This document shows positions 6,182 to 6,327 of a stretch of DNA of 6,327 bases, one piece after another. This stretch comes from RGIG1959 sp045540655 (lineage in GTDB: Bacteria > Bacillota > Clostridia > Oscillospirales > Acutalibacteraceae): assembly GCA_045540655.1 (NCBI GenBank), contig JAZQHP010000018.1:1-6327 (forward strand), in the 5' to 3' direction. The position numbers were made by a program, and so were the translations under genes. Numbering within the stretch: position 1 is the first letter of the stretch; every line of letters starts with the position of its first letter. Below the pieces are notes generated by a model. The model searched no databases and was not told the origin of the DNA. It saw only the letters and a list, made by a program, of their open reading frames with translations.

Positions 6182-6198
6182 ACAACCGAAAAAAGCAA
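6170..6198 (-). promoter_or_regulatory. Promoter of the pheB-hom-thrB-lysC operon
   Basis: On the minus strand TTGCTT (6193-6198) and TATAGT (6170-6175) are 17 bases apart, and TGG directly before the -10 makes it an extended -10. Transcription would start near 6163, leaving a leader of about 35 bases before the pheB-like ATG, too short for a T-box or riboswitch. It is the only convincing promoter upstream of the four genes. Confidence 0.65.
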
Positions 6199-6232
6199 GA
6201 GAAAGTTGCGCTTTTTTAAAAGGTTTTTTCGG
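6186..6232. other. Nested A/T-rich inverted repeats overlapping the -35 of the operon promoter
   Basis: CCGAAAAAA (6186-6194) pairs with TTTTTTCGG (6224-6232). Inside, AAAAAAGC (6189-6196) can pair instead with GCTTTTTT (6210-6217), and GCAA (6195-6198) with TTGC (6206-6209). On the minus strand the last hairpin is followed by six Ts, like a small terminator for a gene beyond the window. The right arm contains the TTGCTT -35 box. Whether it is a terminator, an upstream promoter-like A/T tract or both cannot be decided. Confidence 0.35.
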
Positions 6233-6239
6233 CATCGCA

Positions 6240-6327
6240 CCGTGTGCATCGGACCGTCGAGGACGTCAGTCCCTACACGGTTGGCACACCCCTCTACACG
6301 TAGGGGCGGATACCATGTCAAGAGCAT
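6240..6327. repeat. Non-coding stretch with overlapping inverted repeats, likely part of a dispersed intergenic repeat
   Basis: No gene is supported in the last ~90 bases. They contain CCGTGT (6240-6245) with ACACGG (6275-6280), GTGTGC (6242-6247) with GCACAC (6284-6289), CCCTAC (6271-6276) with GTAGGG (6300-6305), and the imperfect palindrome GGACCGTC...GACGTCAGTCC (6251-6272). The segment GGGCGGATACCAT (6304-6316) repeats the left half of the palindrome at 1315-1343 with one mismatch. I recall similar intergenic units in gut Clostridia, but this is unchecked. The unit appears to run past the window end. Confidence 0.45.

Noticed and set aside
5962..6327. A minus-strand frame running off the window end
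   Set aside because: It overlaps the start of the pheB-like gene in another frame, crosses its promoter and shows no recognisable protein; the terminal region looks like repeat DNA.

Overview
The window looks like a piece of a GC-rich, spore-forming Clostridia (Firmicutes) chromosome, most likely an Oscillospirales-type gut bacterium. This rests on four observations: a YlbJ-type sporulation membrane protein, a CarD-family regulator of the short Firmicutes type, a PheB-like ACT regulator placed ahead of hom-thrB-lysC, and strong AGGAGG-like ribosome binding sites. The taxonomic call is an inference from gene content, not from a database match.

Layout. Plus strand, 2-1230: the C-terminal half of ylbJ (its 5' part lies outside the window), then a CarD-family regulator with its own extended -10 promoter and a GTG start, closed by a strong bidirectional terminator at 1231-1257. 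Minus strand, 2075-1356: a stand-alone CPBP (CAAX protease/bacteriocin-processing type) membrane protein, convergent with carD, with its own promoter. Minus strand, 6128-2204: a four-gene operon in the order pheB-like ACT regulator, hom (homoserine dehydrogenase), thrB (homoserine kinase), lysC (aspartokinase). It has one recognisable promoter at 6170-6198 and ends in an intrinsic terminator at 2153-2189. Gaps inside the operon are 18 to 41 bases. The last ~90 bases (6240-6327) are non-coding and hold inverted-repeat material that resembles a dispersed intergenic repeat; part of it matches a perfect palindrome at 1315-1343.

How the genes work together. LysC phosphorylates aspartate, Hom reduces aspartate semialdehyde to homoserine, and ThrB phosphorylates homoserine. 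The operon therefore carries the first, third and fourth steps of threonine synthesis; asd and thrC must lie elsewhere. LysC, Hom and the PheB-like protein all carry ACT domains, so amino-acid sensing is built in at both enzyme and probably promoter level.

The most notable signal is inside lysC: a perfect AAGGAGGT Shine-Dalgarno sequence eight bases before an in-frame GTG at codon 245. It predicts a separately translated regulatory (beta) subunit, as known for Bacillus subtilis aspartokinase II. Otherwise this is ordinary core metabolism. I found no CRISPR array, RNA gene, insertion sequence or defence system, and I do not see an undescribed system here.
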